Origin: Victivallales bacterium
Lineage (GTDB): Bacteria; Verrucomicrobiota; Lentisphaeria; Oligosphaerales; Oligosphaeraceae
Length of the DNA: 9,716 nucleotides
Reading direction: 5' to 3'
Assembly (NCBI GenBank): GCA_017431185.1
Contig: JAFRLP010000347.1
Location: forward strand, 1 to 9,716
Under the pieces are notes generated by a model that was given only the letters and a program-made list of their open reading frames with translations, searched no databases and was not told the DNA's origin. The position numbers and the translations under genes are program-made. Of this stretch, positions 1-7,505 are shown one piece after another; the stretch's first letter is position 1; each line of letters starts with the position of its first letter.

Positions 1-1
1 C

Positions 2-1663
2 CAAGAAGACCAGTTCACCGGCGCCGCTCCCTCACCTGAGCCAGATGCAGCCCGGACTTCAGTCAACCCGCGTCGGAAGAGTGGTCGAAACCGCCCGTCC
101 AGAGGCGAAAACCAGCGGAGCGCCGCCAATGACCGGCGCGCCGCCCCGCCTCGCCACAGCGCTTCGCCCGCCAAAGACGATGGGGCCTCCCCAAACCGCG
201 CCGGTCGCCCGCCCCGTCCCAACGCATCTCCGAACAAACCGAGGCCTCAAAGGCAAAGGGAGGAGGCTGCGGCAAGCCCATCAAGCCGCCAGGAGCCCAG
301 CGAGATTCAGCACACACGCAATCTGGACATGACAGGCTGGCAAGTCCCCCAGGGACAGCGCGCCACGCCAGAGACCGTGCTGTTCCAGGACTTTGAGCTT
401 GACCCGCGCATCCTGCGCGCCCTGCTGGAGGACATGGGCTTCCAGGCCTGCTCCCCCATCCAGGGAAAGGCATTGCCCCACGTCCTCGCGGGAAAGGATT
501 TGGCGGGACGCGCACAGACCGGCACCGGCAAGACCGCAGCCTTCCTCGTCTCCATCATCCAGCGTTTTCTCCAGGAGGAGAAGGATTCGCGCGACCCATG
601 GCAGCCCTTCTCCCTCATCCTCGCCCCCACACGCGAACTGGCCATCCAAATCGCCAAGGACGCGGAGGACATCTCCGCCTACTGCCCCGATTTCAAAATC
701 ACCGCCGTCTATGGCGGCATGGACTTTGACCGCCAGATGAGCAGCCTGGCCCAGGGAGTTGACCTGGTGGTCGCCACGCCTGGACGGCTCATCGACTACC
801 TGAGGCGCCACGCCGTTGACCTCTCCAAAGTCAGCATCATGGTCATTGACGAAGCCGACCGTATGCTGGACATGGGATTTATCCCTGACGTCAAACGCAT
901 CTTCGGCTACCTCTCCAAACCCGAACAGCGCCAGACCATGCTCTTCAGCGCCACCCTGACGCCCGAAATCATGCGACTGGCCGCAGCCTGGATGCGTCCA
1001 GCCCCCGTCATCATTGAAATCGAGCCAGAGCACGTGGTCGCCGAAGGAATCCAGGAGACCACCTACGCCGTCTCCACCGCCGAAAAGATGCCTGTCCTGC
1101 TCTGGACGCTGAAGCACGAGGATTGCAGACGCGTCCTCATCTTCCGAAATCGCCGACGGGACGTTGAGGACCTCGCCAACCTTCTGCGCAAATGCCACAT
1201 CCCATGCGAAATGCTCACGGGGGACGTCGAGCAGAAAAAACGTCTCCGCATCCTGGAGGATTTCCGAAACGGCAATGTCAAATATGTGGTCGCCACCGAT
1301 GTGGCGGGCCGCGGCATCCACGTCGATGACATCACCCACGTCATCAATTACGACTTCCCTTACGAGGCAGAGGATTATGTCCACCGCATCGGACGGACCG
1401 CGCGCGCCGGACACCAGGGACGCGCCATCAACTTCGCCGACGAGGACAGCGCCTTCACCATCCCCGCCATCGAGGAGTTCATCGAGCGCCCCCTGCCCAT
1501 CACCCAACCCGACGACGAAATGCTCGCCGTGGACGAGGCGACCGCCCGAGTCCTCGCGGCCAACCGCACGGACACCCACCACAGCCGCATCGCACACGGC
1601 AACCGCTACGGCGGACGCTCCTCCGCGCCACGACGCGGCGGCGCACCCCGCAGACGCCGCTAG
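2..1663 (+). CDS. DEAD-box ATP-dependent RNA helicase, 5' end outside window
   Basis: This is a superfamily 2 RNA helicase that uses ATP to unwind or remodel RNA in the cytoplasm, close in layout to the RhlB/RhlE type. Counting from the ATG at 329, the motifs are: Q motif with FELDP and SPIQ (22-45), Walker A AQTGTGKT (62-69), PTREL (100-104), TPGR (150-153), DEAD (174-177), SAT (207-209), VATDVAGRGIH (321-331) and HRIGRTAR (352-359). All catalytic motifs are intact. The reading frame stays open from base 2 to 328, adding 109 codons rich in Arg, Pro, Ala and Ser. That stretch contains no in-frame ATG, GTG or TTG, and no Shine-Dalgarno precedes 329, so the true start lies left of the window. 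The C-terminus is also basic (PRRGGAPRRRR). Such disordered basic tails commonly bind RNA or degradosome partners. The next gene starts 7 bases after the stop. The family is certain; the exact ortholog is not. Confidence 0.93.
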   Translation, partial: QEDQFTGAAPSPEPDAARTSVNPRRKSGRNRPSRGENQRSAANDRRAAPPRHSASPAKDDGASPNRAGRPPRPNASPNKPRPQRQREEAAASPSSRQEPSEIQHTRNLDMTGWQVPQGQRATPETVLFQDFELDPRILRALLEDMGFQACSPIQGKALPHVLAGKDLAGRAQTGTGKTAAFLVSIIQRFLQEEKDSRDPWQPFSLILAPTRELAIQIAKDAEDISAYCPDFKITAVYGGMDFDRQMSSLAQGVDLVVATPGRLIDYLRRHAVDLSKVSIMVIDEADRMLDMGFIPDVKRIFGYLSKPEQRQTMLFSATLTPEIMRLAAAWMRPAPVIIEIEPEHVVAEGIQETTYAVSTAEKMPVLLWTLKHEDCRRVLIFRNRRRDVEDLANLLRKCHIPCEMLTGDVEQKKRLRILEDFRNGNVKYVVATDVAGRGIHVDDITHVINYDFPYEAEDYVHRIGRTARAGHQGRAINFADEDSAFTIPAIEEFIERPLPITQPDDEMLAVDEATARVLAANRTDTHHSRIAHGNRYGGRSSAPRRGGAPRRRR

Positions 1664-1670
1664 TCCGCCA

Positions 1671-2189
1671 ATGCCCGAGATTGTAGTCAACCAAGGAGAC
1701 TCCCTGCACCCCCGCAGCCAGGAAACGCTCCCCGTCGTCCTGGTCCTGGATAACCTGCGCAGCGCCTTTAACGTTGGCAATATCTTCCGGATTGCCGAGG
1801 CGACCCGTGCCGAGGCCATTGTCGCCTGCGGCTACACGGCGTGCCCGCCGCATGACAAGCTGGAGAAGACCGCCCGCGGCTGTGACCGCATTGTCCCCTG
1901 TTCCCATGCGGAGACAGCGGCGGAGGCCATCCGCGCACTGCGTGAACGGGGCTACCGCATCTATGCCGTGGAGACAGTGCAGAATGCCCCGCCCTACTGG
2001 GAGGCCGACCTGCAATTTCCAGCCGCTTTCCTGCTCGGCAACGAGGCGCTGGGAGTCTCCCAGGATGCGCTTTCCCTCTGCGACTCCTTCCTCTCCCTGC
2101 CAGCGCTGGGCCAGAAGAACTCCATCAACGTCGGCAACTGCGCCGCAGTCATCCTTTTTGACTGCGTCCGCCGCACCGGGCTGGTGTGA
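1671..2189 (+). CDS. SpoU/TrmH-family RNA 2'-O-ribose methyltransferase
   Basis: This is a 172-residue SPOUT methyltransferase that would move a methyl group from S-adenosylmethionine to a ribose 2'-OH of tRNA or rRNA. The three SpoU motifs are present: motif 1 NLRSAFNVGNIFR (28-40) with its conserved Asn and Arg, motif 2 LLGNEALG (121-128), and motif 3 LPALGQKNSINVG (143-155), which forms the deep trefoil knot and the cofactor pocket. The protein is essentially the catalytic domain alone, without the N-terminal RNA-binding domain of TrmH or RlmB, so in size it resembles TrmL-like or stand-alone members. Its RNA target cannot be read from sequence. The frame is open further upstream inside the helicase gene, but homology begins only after the ATG at 1671. 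No clear Shine-Dalgarno is seen; the start lies 7 bases after the helicase stop, which suggests translational coupling. Pairing with a helicase fits RNA maturation. Confidence 0.9.
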   Translation: MPEIVVNQGDSLHPRSQETLPVVLVLDNLRSAFNVGNIFRIAEATRAEAIVACGYTACPPHDKLEKTARGCDRIVPCSHAETAAEAIRALRERGYRIYAVETVQNAPPYWEADLQFPAAFLLGNEALGVSQDALSLCDSFLSLPALGQKNSINVGNCAAVILFDCVRRTGLV

Positions 2190-2191
2190 TC

Positions 2192-3058
2192 ATGCGCTAT
2201 CTGCTCCATTACCCCAAAAAAGCACCGCCTCCCTGGCGGCGCACCTACCATCACTCTCACGCGCCGGACTGGAGCAACCCTCTCTGGCGCAGGCGGAAAC
2301 CGCTCTCCGACACCATCGCCCCATTGCGCGGCGCGGAGGATTTCCACCTCCGCCACGTCCGTTTTCCTGACGCCACGACCTCCCTTCTGCTGCTCACCGA
2401 CCTGCATTGGAACGGGCGCCAAGTGAAGCGCTACAGCAAGTTTGCCGACGCCATTCGGCAACTGCGCTACGACTGGCTGCTCTTTGGCGGAGACCTCGCC
2501 GTCTATCCTAACCGAATGGAAGGGGCGCTGGCCTGGTTGAGCGACCTTCACCCCGTCAAGGGAACATATACCGTATTGGGAAACCGCGAATCCCGCCTCA
2601 CCTGGCTCAACCATGACTACTGGCATGGGGCATTCACGGCACACGGAATGCGATGCCTCATCAACGAAAGCGTGACGCTGCAGGACAATCTCATGCTCTT
2701 CGGGTTGGACGACTCCCGTTTCGGGTACCCCGACTGGAGTCCGCTGAAGACGGCAAGGCGCCCGGGGCAAACCGTGCTTACCCTCTGCCACAACCCCGAT
2801 GGAGCGGGAGCCAGCCCTGTCACGCAGGACATAGGCGACCTGGTTCTCTGCGGACATACCCATGGCGGACAAATATGCCTCCCATTCCTCGGGCCGCTCT
2901 ACACATCCTCCCACTATGGCAGGCAATTCGCCCACGGCTGGCAGGAACGCTCTGACGGAACACTCCTGCTCACCATCGCCGGTGTCGGGGAGTCCGGCTT
3001 CGGCCTGTTTCACCGCAGGCTATTCTGCCCCCCCGAACTCCTGCTTCTGGAAATCTAG
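2192..3058 (+). CDS. Calcineurin-like metallophosphoesterase (YkuE/YaeI/LpxG-like)
   Basis: This is a 288-residue dinuclear-metal phosphoesterase of the calcineurin-like superfamily. Motifs in order are TDLHW (D70, H72), GGD (D101), GN (N131), an LCH histidine (H200) and GHTHGGQ (H222, H224), followed by CLPFLGPLYTSSHYGRQF, a tail typical of the YkuE/YaeI branch. In that branch the third motif is normally GNH(D/E); here it reads GNRES, so the catalytic His is replaced by Arg132. No signal peptide or membrane segment is visible; the first 60 residues are basic and aromatic. Relatives include B. subtilis YkuE and chlamydial LpxG, which cleaves UDP-2,3-diacylglucosamine during lipid A synthesis. 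That role here is only a guess. The ATG at 2192 lies two bases after the preceding stop. A GTG at 2186 that overlaps that stop would add two residues. The stop codon lies inside a 42-bp palindrome. Confidence 0.85.
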   Translation: MRYLLHYPKKAPPPWRRTYHHSHAPDWSNPLWRRRKPLSDTIAPLRGAEDFHLRHVRFPDATTSLLLLTDLHWNGRQVKRYSKFADAIRQLRYDWLLFGGDLAVYPNRMEGALAWLSDLHPVKGTYTVLGNRESRLTWLNHDYWHGAFTAHGMRCLINESVTLQDNLMLFGLDDSRFGYPDWSPLKTARRPGQTVLTLCHNPDGAGASPVTQDIGDLVLCGHTHGGQICLPFLGPLYTSSHYGRQFAHGWQERSDGTLLLTIAGVGESGFGLFHRRLFCPPELLLLEI

Positions 3059-3096
3059 TGTCTGATTGCGCAAATATTTGCGCAATCAGACACTAG
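3055..3096. repeat. Perfect 42-bp palindrome with CTAG ends
   Basis: The two 21-bp arms (3055-3075 and 3076-3096) are exact reverse complements with no spacer; the centre reads GCGCAAATATTTGCGC. Both ends are CTAG, and the left CTAG contains the TAG stop of the phosphoesterase. No T-run follows on either strand, so it is not a classical intrinsic terminator. It could still form a strong RNA hairpin between convergent genes, protecting 3' ends or acting as a bidirectional stop. It could equally be two joined terminal inverted repeats of a lost mobile element: the inner 34 bp begin with TG and end with CA, flanked by CTAG. The structure is certain; the function is not. Confidence 0.9.
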
Positions 3097-3213
3097 CCCC
3101 TTGCTGGCAAAAAAGCATTTGTCATTTAATCTTGGCGTGCCAGGCTGGGGGCTGAACAGGTACCAATAATCTTTCCTCGTATAGGTAAATGCAACGTTTG
3201 CCATTGCCTTGGG
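3097..3213. other. Remainder of the convergent intergenic region
   Basis: These 117 bases separate the palindrome from the 3' end of the minus-strand hydrolase. They are more AT-rich than the flanking genes and have no convincing open frame. On the minus strand there is a run of six T near 3106-3111. The only nearby dyad (TGGC-AC-GCCA, about 3135-3144) is short and too far from the run to make a standard terminator. Confidence 0.4.
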
Positions 3214-4161
3214 CTATTTGCTCAGTTCGCTGTCGCCGAAGGGGAGCACCGGCTGGCGCGGAGACCAGTCTGGCTGCTGATGGTGGCGGCACTTGTCCAG
3301 GAAGGCCAGCGCGGCGGGTAGCACGAGGTCGTGGCCTCCCTCAAACAGGGTGAGACGAACCAGACCGGATACACGACGCAGAAGGACGGTGTGTTTTCCG
3401 TAGGCGGGGTCACTCCCGTCCCAGCGCAGGTGCGACGGGACGGTCTCGGTCTCGACCATCGTCCGGATATCGGACTCCGCAATGCGGTCTTCTGGGGCCG
3501 CCACAGCGTTGAAGGCGCGAATGGCGTGGCTCACGGGGACGCTTCCCGTGTGCCCGTCGTGAATGCCGGTGTTGATGTCCAGGATGACCTGATTGGTCGC
3601 GGCTGGAAGCCAGGTCAGGGGGGAGCGTTCCTCGCAGCGCAGGCGCGCCAGCAGACTTTCGCCGGGGTTGCCGCCAACGGCGGCCTCAATCTCCAGGGCG
3701 TAGGGACGGCAATTCTCCTTGGGAAGGCACTGGTCGTGCCAGGCCTCTATGTCAGAAATGGGGCACCAGGAGGAGACTCCGGCCCAGGCTTTGGGGGTGC
3801 GTCCCGCCATCAGCAGGGAGGCGTGTCCGCCGCCGGAGCCGCCCGCCAGGTAGATGCGTTCCGGGTCGATGTCGGAGTGTTCGATGGCGTATTGGCGTGC
3901 GTCCATGAGGTCGGTCACCACATAGTGCGAGCCCATGGCCTGGCCACTCCAGTTGGGGCCGCGGAAATTCGGGTAAATCAAGTCCCATCCCATTTTCTCG
4001 CAGACATCGCGGAAACGGTCAAAGCCGTCGCGGAAACACATGCTCCAGGTGTGGAGACCAACCAGGAGGGGACGCGGGCCGCTCACCTCCGCACGGCAGA
4101 AGTAGGCGTCCTGGAAGGAACCGTCGGCGCTGGAGGGAACAAAAACCTTTTCAACTTTCAT
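3214..4161 (-). CDS. Alpha/beta hydrolase, prolyl-oligopeptidase (S9)-like esterase
   Basis: This is a 315-residue serine hydrolase of the alpha/beta fold. The nucleophile elbow is GGSGGG, with Ser109 as the likely nucleophile. Asp202, in IHDGHTGSVPVSHAI, sits where S9-type enzymes carry the acid residue, and His277 in FEGGHDL completes the triad. An early LLVGLHTWS (32-40) provides the HG-like oxyanion-hole strand. No signal peptide is present, so it should act in the cytoplasm. S9-like proteins of this size next to glycosidases are often acyl-sugar esterases rather than peptidases; that reading is an inference from context. It is the last gene of the minus-strand operon, starting 36 bases after the amidohydrolase stop, with no clear Shine-Dalgarno before its ATG. 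It ends with a TAG facing the convergent phosphoesterase gene. Substrate unknown. Confidence 0.85.
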   Translation of the reverse strand: MKVEKVFVPSSADGSFQDAYFCRAEVSGPRPLLVGLHTWSMCFRDGFDRFRDVCEKMGWDLIYPNFRGPNWSGQAMGSHYVVTDLMDARQYAIEHSDIDPERIYLAGGSGGGHASLLMAGRTPKAWAGVSSWCPISDIEAWHDQCLPKENCRPYALEIEAAVGGNPGESLLARLRCEERSPLTWLPAATNQVILDINTGIHDGHTGSVPVSHAIRAFNAVAAPEDRIAESDIRTMVETETVPSHLRWDGSDPAYGKHTVLLRRVSGLVRLTLFEGGHDLVLPAALAFLDKCRHHQQPDWSPRQPVLPFGDSELSK

Positions 4162-4197
4162 TGTGGCGTGTTGGGTTGTGGTTGTCGATGAACAGGG

Positions 4198-5109
4198 TCA
4201 GGCAGGTGTCAGGGGAAGATGGAAGAATTGGATGGCGTTGTTGCGGCAGATTTTCCGCCAGACGGCGGTTGGGAGCCGTCCAGACTCGTGGAGGTCGTCG
4301 AACCAGTGCTTCATCTCGAAGGTCTGAGCGATGTTGCAGTTGTCCGATCCGTAGAAAAGCCTGTCCTGGAATTCGGTGAGGAACTGCACGGCGAAGCCGA
4401 CGTCGCGCCTTAACTGACCGAAGGCGTCGGAGAGTTCCCCATACAGGTTGGGAAAGTCGCGGAACAGTTGCTGGACGACACCCTCGCCCTCCACCGGCCC
4501 CTGGGGTGCGGGCGACCCGCTTGGCAGGCCGTTGGCCAGGAAAATGGGCTTACCCTGGGGGGGACGTGGGCGGGACGTGTATTCGGCCCAGAAAATCGGG
4601 CCGTGGGCGATGAATTGGAGATTGGGAGAACGCTGAAGCGTATGCTCCAAACCGGGCAGACCTGGCTGGTCGCACAGGCCAAAGTCCCCTGTGGGGCGGT
4701 CTGAACCGTCTGTGGTGACAGGAAGCCCCACCAGTTCCGCGCAACGGAAGAGGTTCTGCACCCTTTCGTCCTCAAAGGGCAAATTGGGCATGATTTCGCC
4801 GACGCCTTTGCACCCTTTCTCCTTGTAGTAGGACAAGACGGCGTCGAGGGGCGCGTCCGCACGGTTGATGAGTGCGCGCGGGTCAACATTGCAGAACGGG
4901 AAGAAACGGTCGGGATGATTTTCCACCATTTCCAGGATATCCTCATTGGCCTGTGGCAGATATATCTCCGAGTTGACCACCGGCAATAGCGCACCCATCT
5001 CAATGCCGTGCGCATCATAGCGCTCCAGCAACTCCTGCGGGTTGCAGAAACGGGTCACGAAAGGCAGCGGAAAACGGTAGCAGTGGGCGTGTATGTCAAT
5101 GTAACGCAT
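4198..5109 (-). CDS. Metal-dependent amidohydrolase (Amidohydrolase_2, TIM barrel)
   Basis: This is a 303-residue enzyme of the PF04909-type amidohydrolase/decarboxylase family. The metal-binding HxH is DIHAH (H7, H9) on the first barrel strand. Glu105 lies in GVGEI, a conserved His169 in IAHGP, and the terminal-strand Asp256 in YGSDN. NLYGELSDAF (221-230) before the last strands is characteristic of the family. The stretch GLPVTTDGSD (128-137), where relatives as I recall them carry a metal-ligand His (PVT-x-H), has Asp134 instead. Family members hydrolyse or decarboxylate small cyclic or acidic compounds, and some act as lactonases. The substrate here is unknown, but lying between a glycosidase and an esterase it probably handles a sugar-derived intermediate. 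The ATG at 5109 is preceded by a purine-rich AAGAAGAG that lies unusually close. The gene follows the glycosidase by 98 bases and precedes the hydrolase by 36. Confidence 0.85.
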   Translation of the reverse strand: MRYIDIHAHCYRFPLPFVTRFCNPQELLERYDAHGIEMGALLPVVNSEIYLPQANEDILEMVENHPDRFFPFCNVDPRALINRADAPLDAVLSYYKEKGCKGVGEIMPNLPFEDERVQNLFRCAELVGLPVTTDGSDRPTGDFGLCDQPGLPGLEHTLQRSPNLQFIAHGPIFWAEYTSRPRPPQGKPIFLANGLPSGSPAPQGPVEGEGVVQQLFRDFPNLYGELSDAFGQLRRDVGFAVQFLTEFQDRLFYGSDNCNIAQTFEMKHWFDDLHESGRLPTAVWRKICRNNAIQFFHLPLTPA

Positions 5110-5150
5110 CTCTTCTTGTTCCGATTCAGAAAATCAGGCCACTTCAATCC

Positions 5151-5190
5151 GCGAGGCCTGAAGGTCTCGCAGGAAGGCTGGGGGGCCTCG
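5151..5190 (-). promoter_or_regulatory. Intercistronic hairpin with two competing pairings
   Basis: Bases 5151-5158 and 5163-5170 form an 8-bp stem around a 4-base loop, with one imperfect pair (G-U on the plus strand, A-C on the minus strand). The same segment 5152-5158 also pairs perfectly over 7 bp with 5184-5190 (CGAGGCC/GGCCTCG). The two structures exclude each other. They lie between the glycosidase stop and the amidohydrolase start in the minus-strand transcript. They could set relative expression of the two genes or stabilise the upstream mRNA. They are short, and function is inferred. Confidence 0.35.
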
Positions 5191-5207
5191 TTTGGCTCGT
5201 CAGTTCC

Positions 5208-7493
5208 TTACATCAGGCCAAGTTCCACAGTCGCCCTTGCCGGCAATTTGCCGAAGCGGAGCAGACCGTCCTGGAAGTTGTAATCGACCTCCGCGCCATC
5301 GATTTTCACGAATGTCGGTGCGAAGGAGAGCCGCAGTTCCGCGTTGTCCATCTCCACATCGTAATCCGTGTACAATCTCAGAAAACCTTTGCGTTTTTCG
5401 AGAGTGGACATATCAATGCGGAAATTGGAGTCCAGCACCTGCGGCCCCTTGTCCTCATTGACCTGGAAGAAGCGTGAACTGTGCGGCTGCAGTTCAAAGG
5501 AGACCTCCTTGGCGAAGGGGATGACCTCGCCTGACCAGATATCCGTCAACAGGAACTTTGACCGTTTCCACCCCAGATTCAAATCATCAGGGGCAAAGGC
5601 GACGGTCACGGGCCTGTCCTCGCAGTTGAAGATGGCGACCGAGCAGTCCGGCAGACAATCCTCGTAATCCTTGACACAGAAATGCGGGAACTCATTCCAG
5701 AATATCCTGGGAATGGGGTTCGCGTGGTCACGGTAGTTGTAGCGGGCGAAATAGACATCCACGCCATTGTTGGGGCAGCAGGTGACCTTGCGAAGGGCGG
5801 CCAGCCTGGGCGAGTCCGCCGGAGCCTTCGAGAGGCGACCCGCCAACTCCACCATCGAGTGGGTGATGAGGCAGTAGTTCAGGCAGAACAGCGCCTCCTC
5901 GTCATTCAGTCCGGGATAAAGCCCCACACCGTCGCTGTTGGGAACAATCAGGTCGCCCGTGCGCGTGGCGAAGCAGGCAGCCCCCCACAGGAAGGTGGTT
6001 TTCACGTTATCCCACTCGCCCGTCCCGATGTCGATGCCGTAGCGGTAGTTGGTGTAGAACTCGCCCAGGAAGGGGTTGCCCATCACAATGTCGCAGCCAG
6101 TCTGGAAATGGGCGTCCTCCGGAAGCCTCCTGCGGAATTCCTTGAGCCACCAGTCGCGCATCTCATAGCCGGAGCGGTCGCGCTCCCCTCGGTAGAGGTC
6201 GTTGCTGTCCTCAAAGGCATAGCTCCAGAAATCCTGCTTGACTCCCTCAAAGCCATATTCGGTGATGAGTTTGTCCAGCGCCTTGGTCATGTATTCACGC
6301 ACCTCCGCCTTGCTGGGGTCCAGCGGGGCAGAGCCTTTGACGCGGTAGTCATAGTCGATGAACCATTCGGGATGCTCTTTGTAGATGGGGGTCTTCTTGC
6401 TGCAGAAGCCGCCAATCCAGACGGCGGGGCGAAGCCCCAGCAGTTTGACCTGGTTGGTGAAATGACGCAGGCCCTTCGGGAATTTTTTCTGGTCAACGCC
6501 CGACTCCCCCTCGTAAGGCACGCCCAGACCATGGGCGGGCGGCACATTGACCGCGTAGCCGTCATCCACCTGGATCCACTTCACGGTGGGGAAATTCTTC
6601 TTGAGAAAGCGCGCCTCCTCCAGCAGCATGTCCTCGCTGATGTCGCGGAAGATTCCGTCGTTCCAGGAACCCCAGACCAGGCTGTGGCGGTTGACGTCCG
6701 TCGCCCCGTGCAGAAGCGGAAGACGCCGGCGCAGGACTTCCGGGTATTCGCCGAAGATATTCTCGAGTTTATCGCATCGCCAGGCCGAGCCGATGTAGAA
6801 TTCATCCTCCAGGATTCGGCCTGGAGCGGTGTGAAGAGCGCTCAGGTCCTTGAAACTGGAGTAGGCGGTCAGCGTGACGCACTCCTTTTTGTCGTGGGCA
6901 ACCAGGTAGTTGTGGTAGAAGACCTTCTGCGACAGCATGCCGTGGACAAAGCCTTCAACGGCGAAATAGTTGCTCAGCAGAATGGCGGGGAACGGCTGAT
7001 AGGGGGAACGCCCGATGCGCTTGTGAACCACCCCCGGGTCCGCCCAGCGGTTGCCCGCCTGGAAGTCGAAACGGCTGTCCTTGGCGTCCTTGGCGGTGCG
7101 ACGGTAGTCAACCGGAAAGGTCATCACCTCGTAGATGCGGGGATTCTCGGTGTGGTAGAAGTAGTCCGCATAAGCCTCTGGTCTTTTCCCGAAATACAGC
7201 CCCGTGATGCGCAGGCCGAGTTCGTTGACGTCACGCCATTCGCCGGAGACATTCTGGACGGTGCGGCAGACCTCGTATCCTCTTGGCGTCCTGCTGAAAT
7301 GGAATTCCTCCGTGAACACCTTGCCGTACTCCAGCGTGAGCAGGTGATGCGAGGGATGCCGGACATCCTCCGGCGTCCTCTCCCAACTGGCGCTGGTGGG
7401 ACGCAGTTCCTTGCCATCAATGACGACGAACGGAGAAAACGTGCAGCCCTCAAAGTCGTCCAGCGGAAGACTCTTCAATGCCTTCAAAACCAT
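5208..7493 (-). CDS. GH36-type (clan GH-D) glycosidase, probable alpha-galactosidase
   Basis: This 761-residue enzyme has the layout of GH36: an N-terminal beta-sandwich (about 1-265), a (beta/alpha)8 barrel (about 270-600) and a C-terminal beta-sandwich (about 610-761). Barrel landmarks are SLVWGSWNDG (271-280), WIQVDDGY (306-313) and GVKQDFWSYAF (417-427), where Asp421 is the expected nucleophile. NYRYGIDIG (482-490) has Arg484 and Asp488 in the position of the acid/base of clan GH-D. These residues fit a retaining alpha-galactosidase or alpha-N-acetylgalactosaminidase; plant-type raffinose synthases share several motifs, so transferase activity is possible. There is no signal peptide, so it probably works on imported oligosaccharides in the cytoplasm. 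The start is fixed by a strong AAGGAGG (7499-7505) 5 bases before the ATG. It is the first gene of a minus-strand unit with an amidohydrolase and a serine hydrolase, and is divergent from the deacetylase-like gene. Confidence 0.85.
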   Translation of the reverse strand: MVLKALKSLPLDDFEGCTFSPFVVIDGKELRPTSASWERTPEDVRHPSHHLLTLEYGKVFTEEFHFSRTPRGYEVCRTVQNVSGEWRDVNELGLRITGLYFGKRPEAYADYFYHTENPRIYEVMTFPVDYRRTAKDAKDSRFDFQAGNRWADPGVVHKRIGRSPYQPFPAILLSNYFAVEGFVHGMLSQKVFYHNYLVAHDKKECVTLTAYSSFKDLSALHTAPGRILEDEFYIGSAWRCDKLENIFGEYPEVLRRRLPLLHGATDVNRHSLVWGSWNDGIFRDISEDMLLEEARFLKKNFPTVKWIQVDDGYAVNVPPAHGLGVPYEGESGVDQKKFPKGLRHFTNQVKLLGLRPAVWIGGFCSKKTPIYKEHPEWFIDYDYRVKGSAPLDPSKAEVREYMTKALDKLITEYGFEGVKQDFWSYAFEDSNDLYRGERDRSGYEMRDWWLKEFRRRLPEDAHFQTGCDIVMGNPFLGEFYTNYRYGIDIGTGEWDNVKTTFLWGAACFATRTGDLIVPNSDGVGLYPGLNDEEALFCLNYCLITHSMVELAGRLSKAPADSPRLAALRKVTCCPNNGVDVYFARYNYRDHANPIPRIFWNEFPHFCVKDYEDCLPDCSVAIFNCEDRPVTVAFAPDDLNLGWKRSKFLLTDIWSGEVIPFAKEVSFELQPHSSRFFQVNEDKGPQVLDSNFRIDMSTLEKRKGFLRLYTDYDVEMDNAELRLSFAPTFVKIDGAEVDYNFQDGLLRFGKLPARATVELGLM

Positions 7494-7498
7494 GCTTG

Positions 7499-7505
7499 CC
7501 TCCTT
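7499..7505 (-). promoter_or_regulatory. Ribosome binding site of the GH36 gene
   Basis: The minus strand reads AAGGAGG, a near-perfect Shine-Dalgarno, 5 bases before the ATG at 7493. The 10-mer AGGAGGCAAG containing part of it occurs a second time 44 bases upstream (7539-7548 against 7495-7504). The second copy has no start codon at a useful distance. Confidence 0.8.

Noticed and set aside
329..331. ATG as the start of the DEAD-box helicase
   Set aside because: No Shine-Dalgarno precedes it, and the frame is open with protein-like basic sequence back to the window edge. It is kept only as a numbering point.
1164..1670. In-frame extension of the RNA methyltransferase into the helicase gene
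   Set aside because: The extended part is a Ser/Thr/Arg/Pro-rich shadow of the helicase; family similarity begins only after the ATG at 1671.
281..1819. 512-codon open frame on the minus strand across the helicase
   Set aside because: It is a mirror frame of a GC-rich gene with all nine helicase motifs on the other strand. Its translation is Gly/Asp/Val-rich with no recognisable domain.
1994..3013. 339-codon minus-strand frame opposite the phosphoesterase
   Set aside because: Opposite-strand shadow; the plus-strand metallophosphoesterase motifs are clear.
3098..3145. Intrinsic terminator for the minus-strand operon at the T-run near 3106-3111
   Set aside because: The only nearby dyad has 4-bp arms and lies more than 20 bases from the T-run, so it does not form a terminator.
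3331..4191. 286-codon plus-strand frame opposite the serine hydrolase
   Set aside because: The minus-strand product has a full catalytic triad; this frame has a low-complexity translation.
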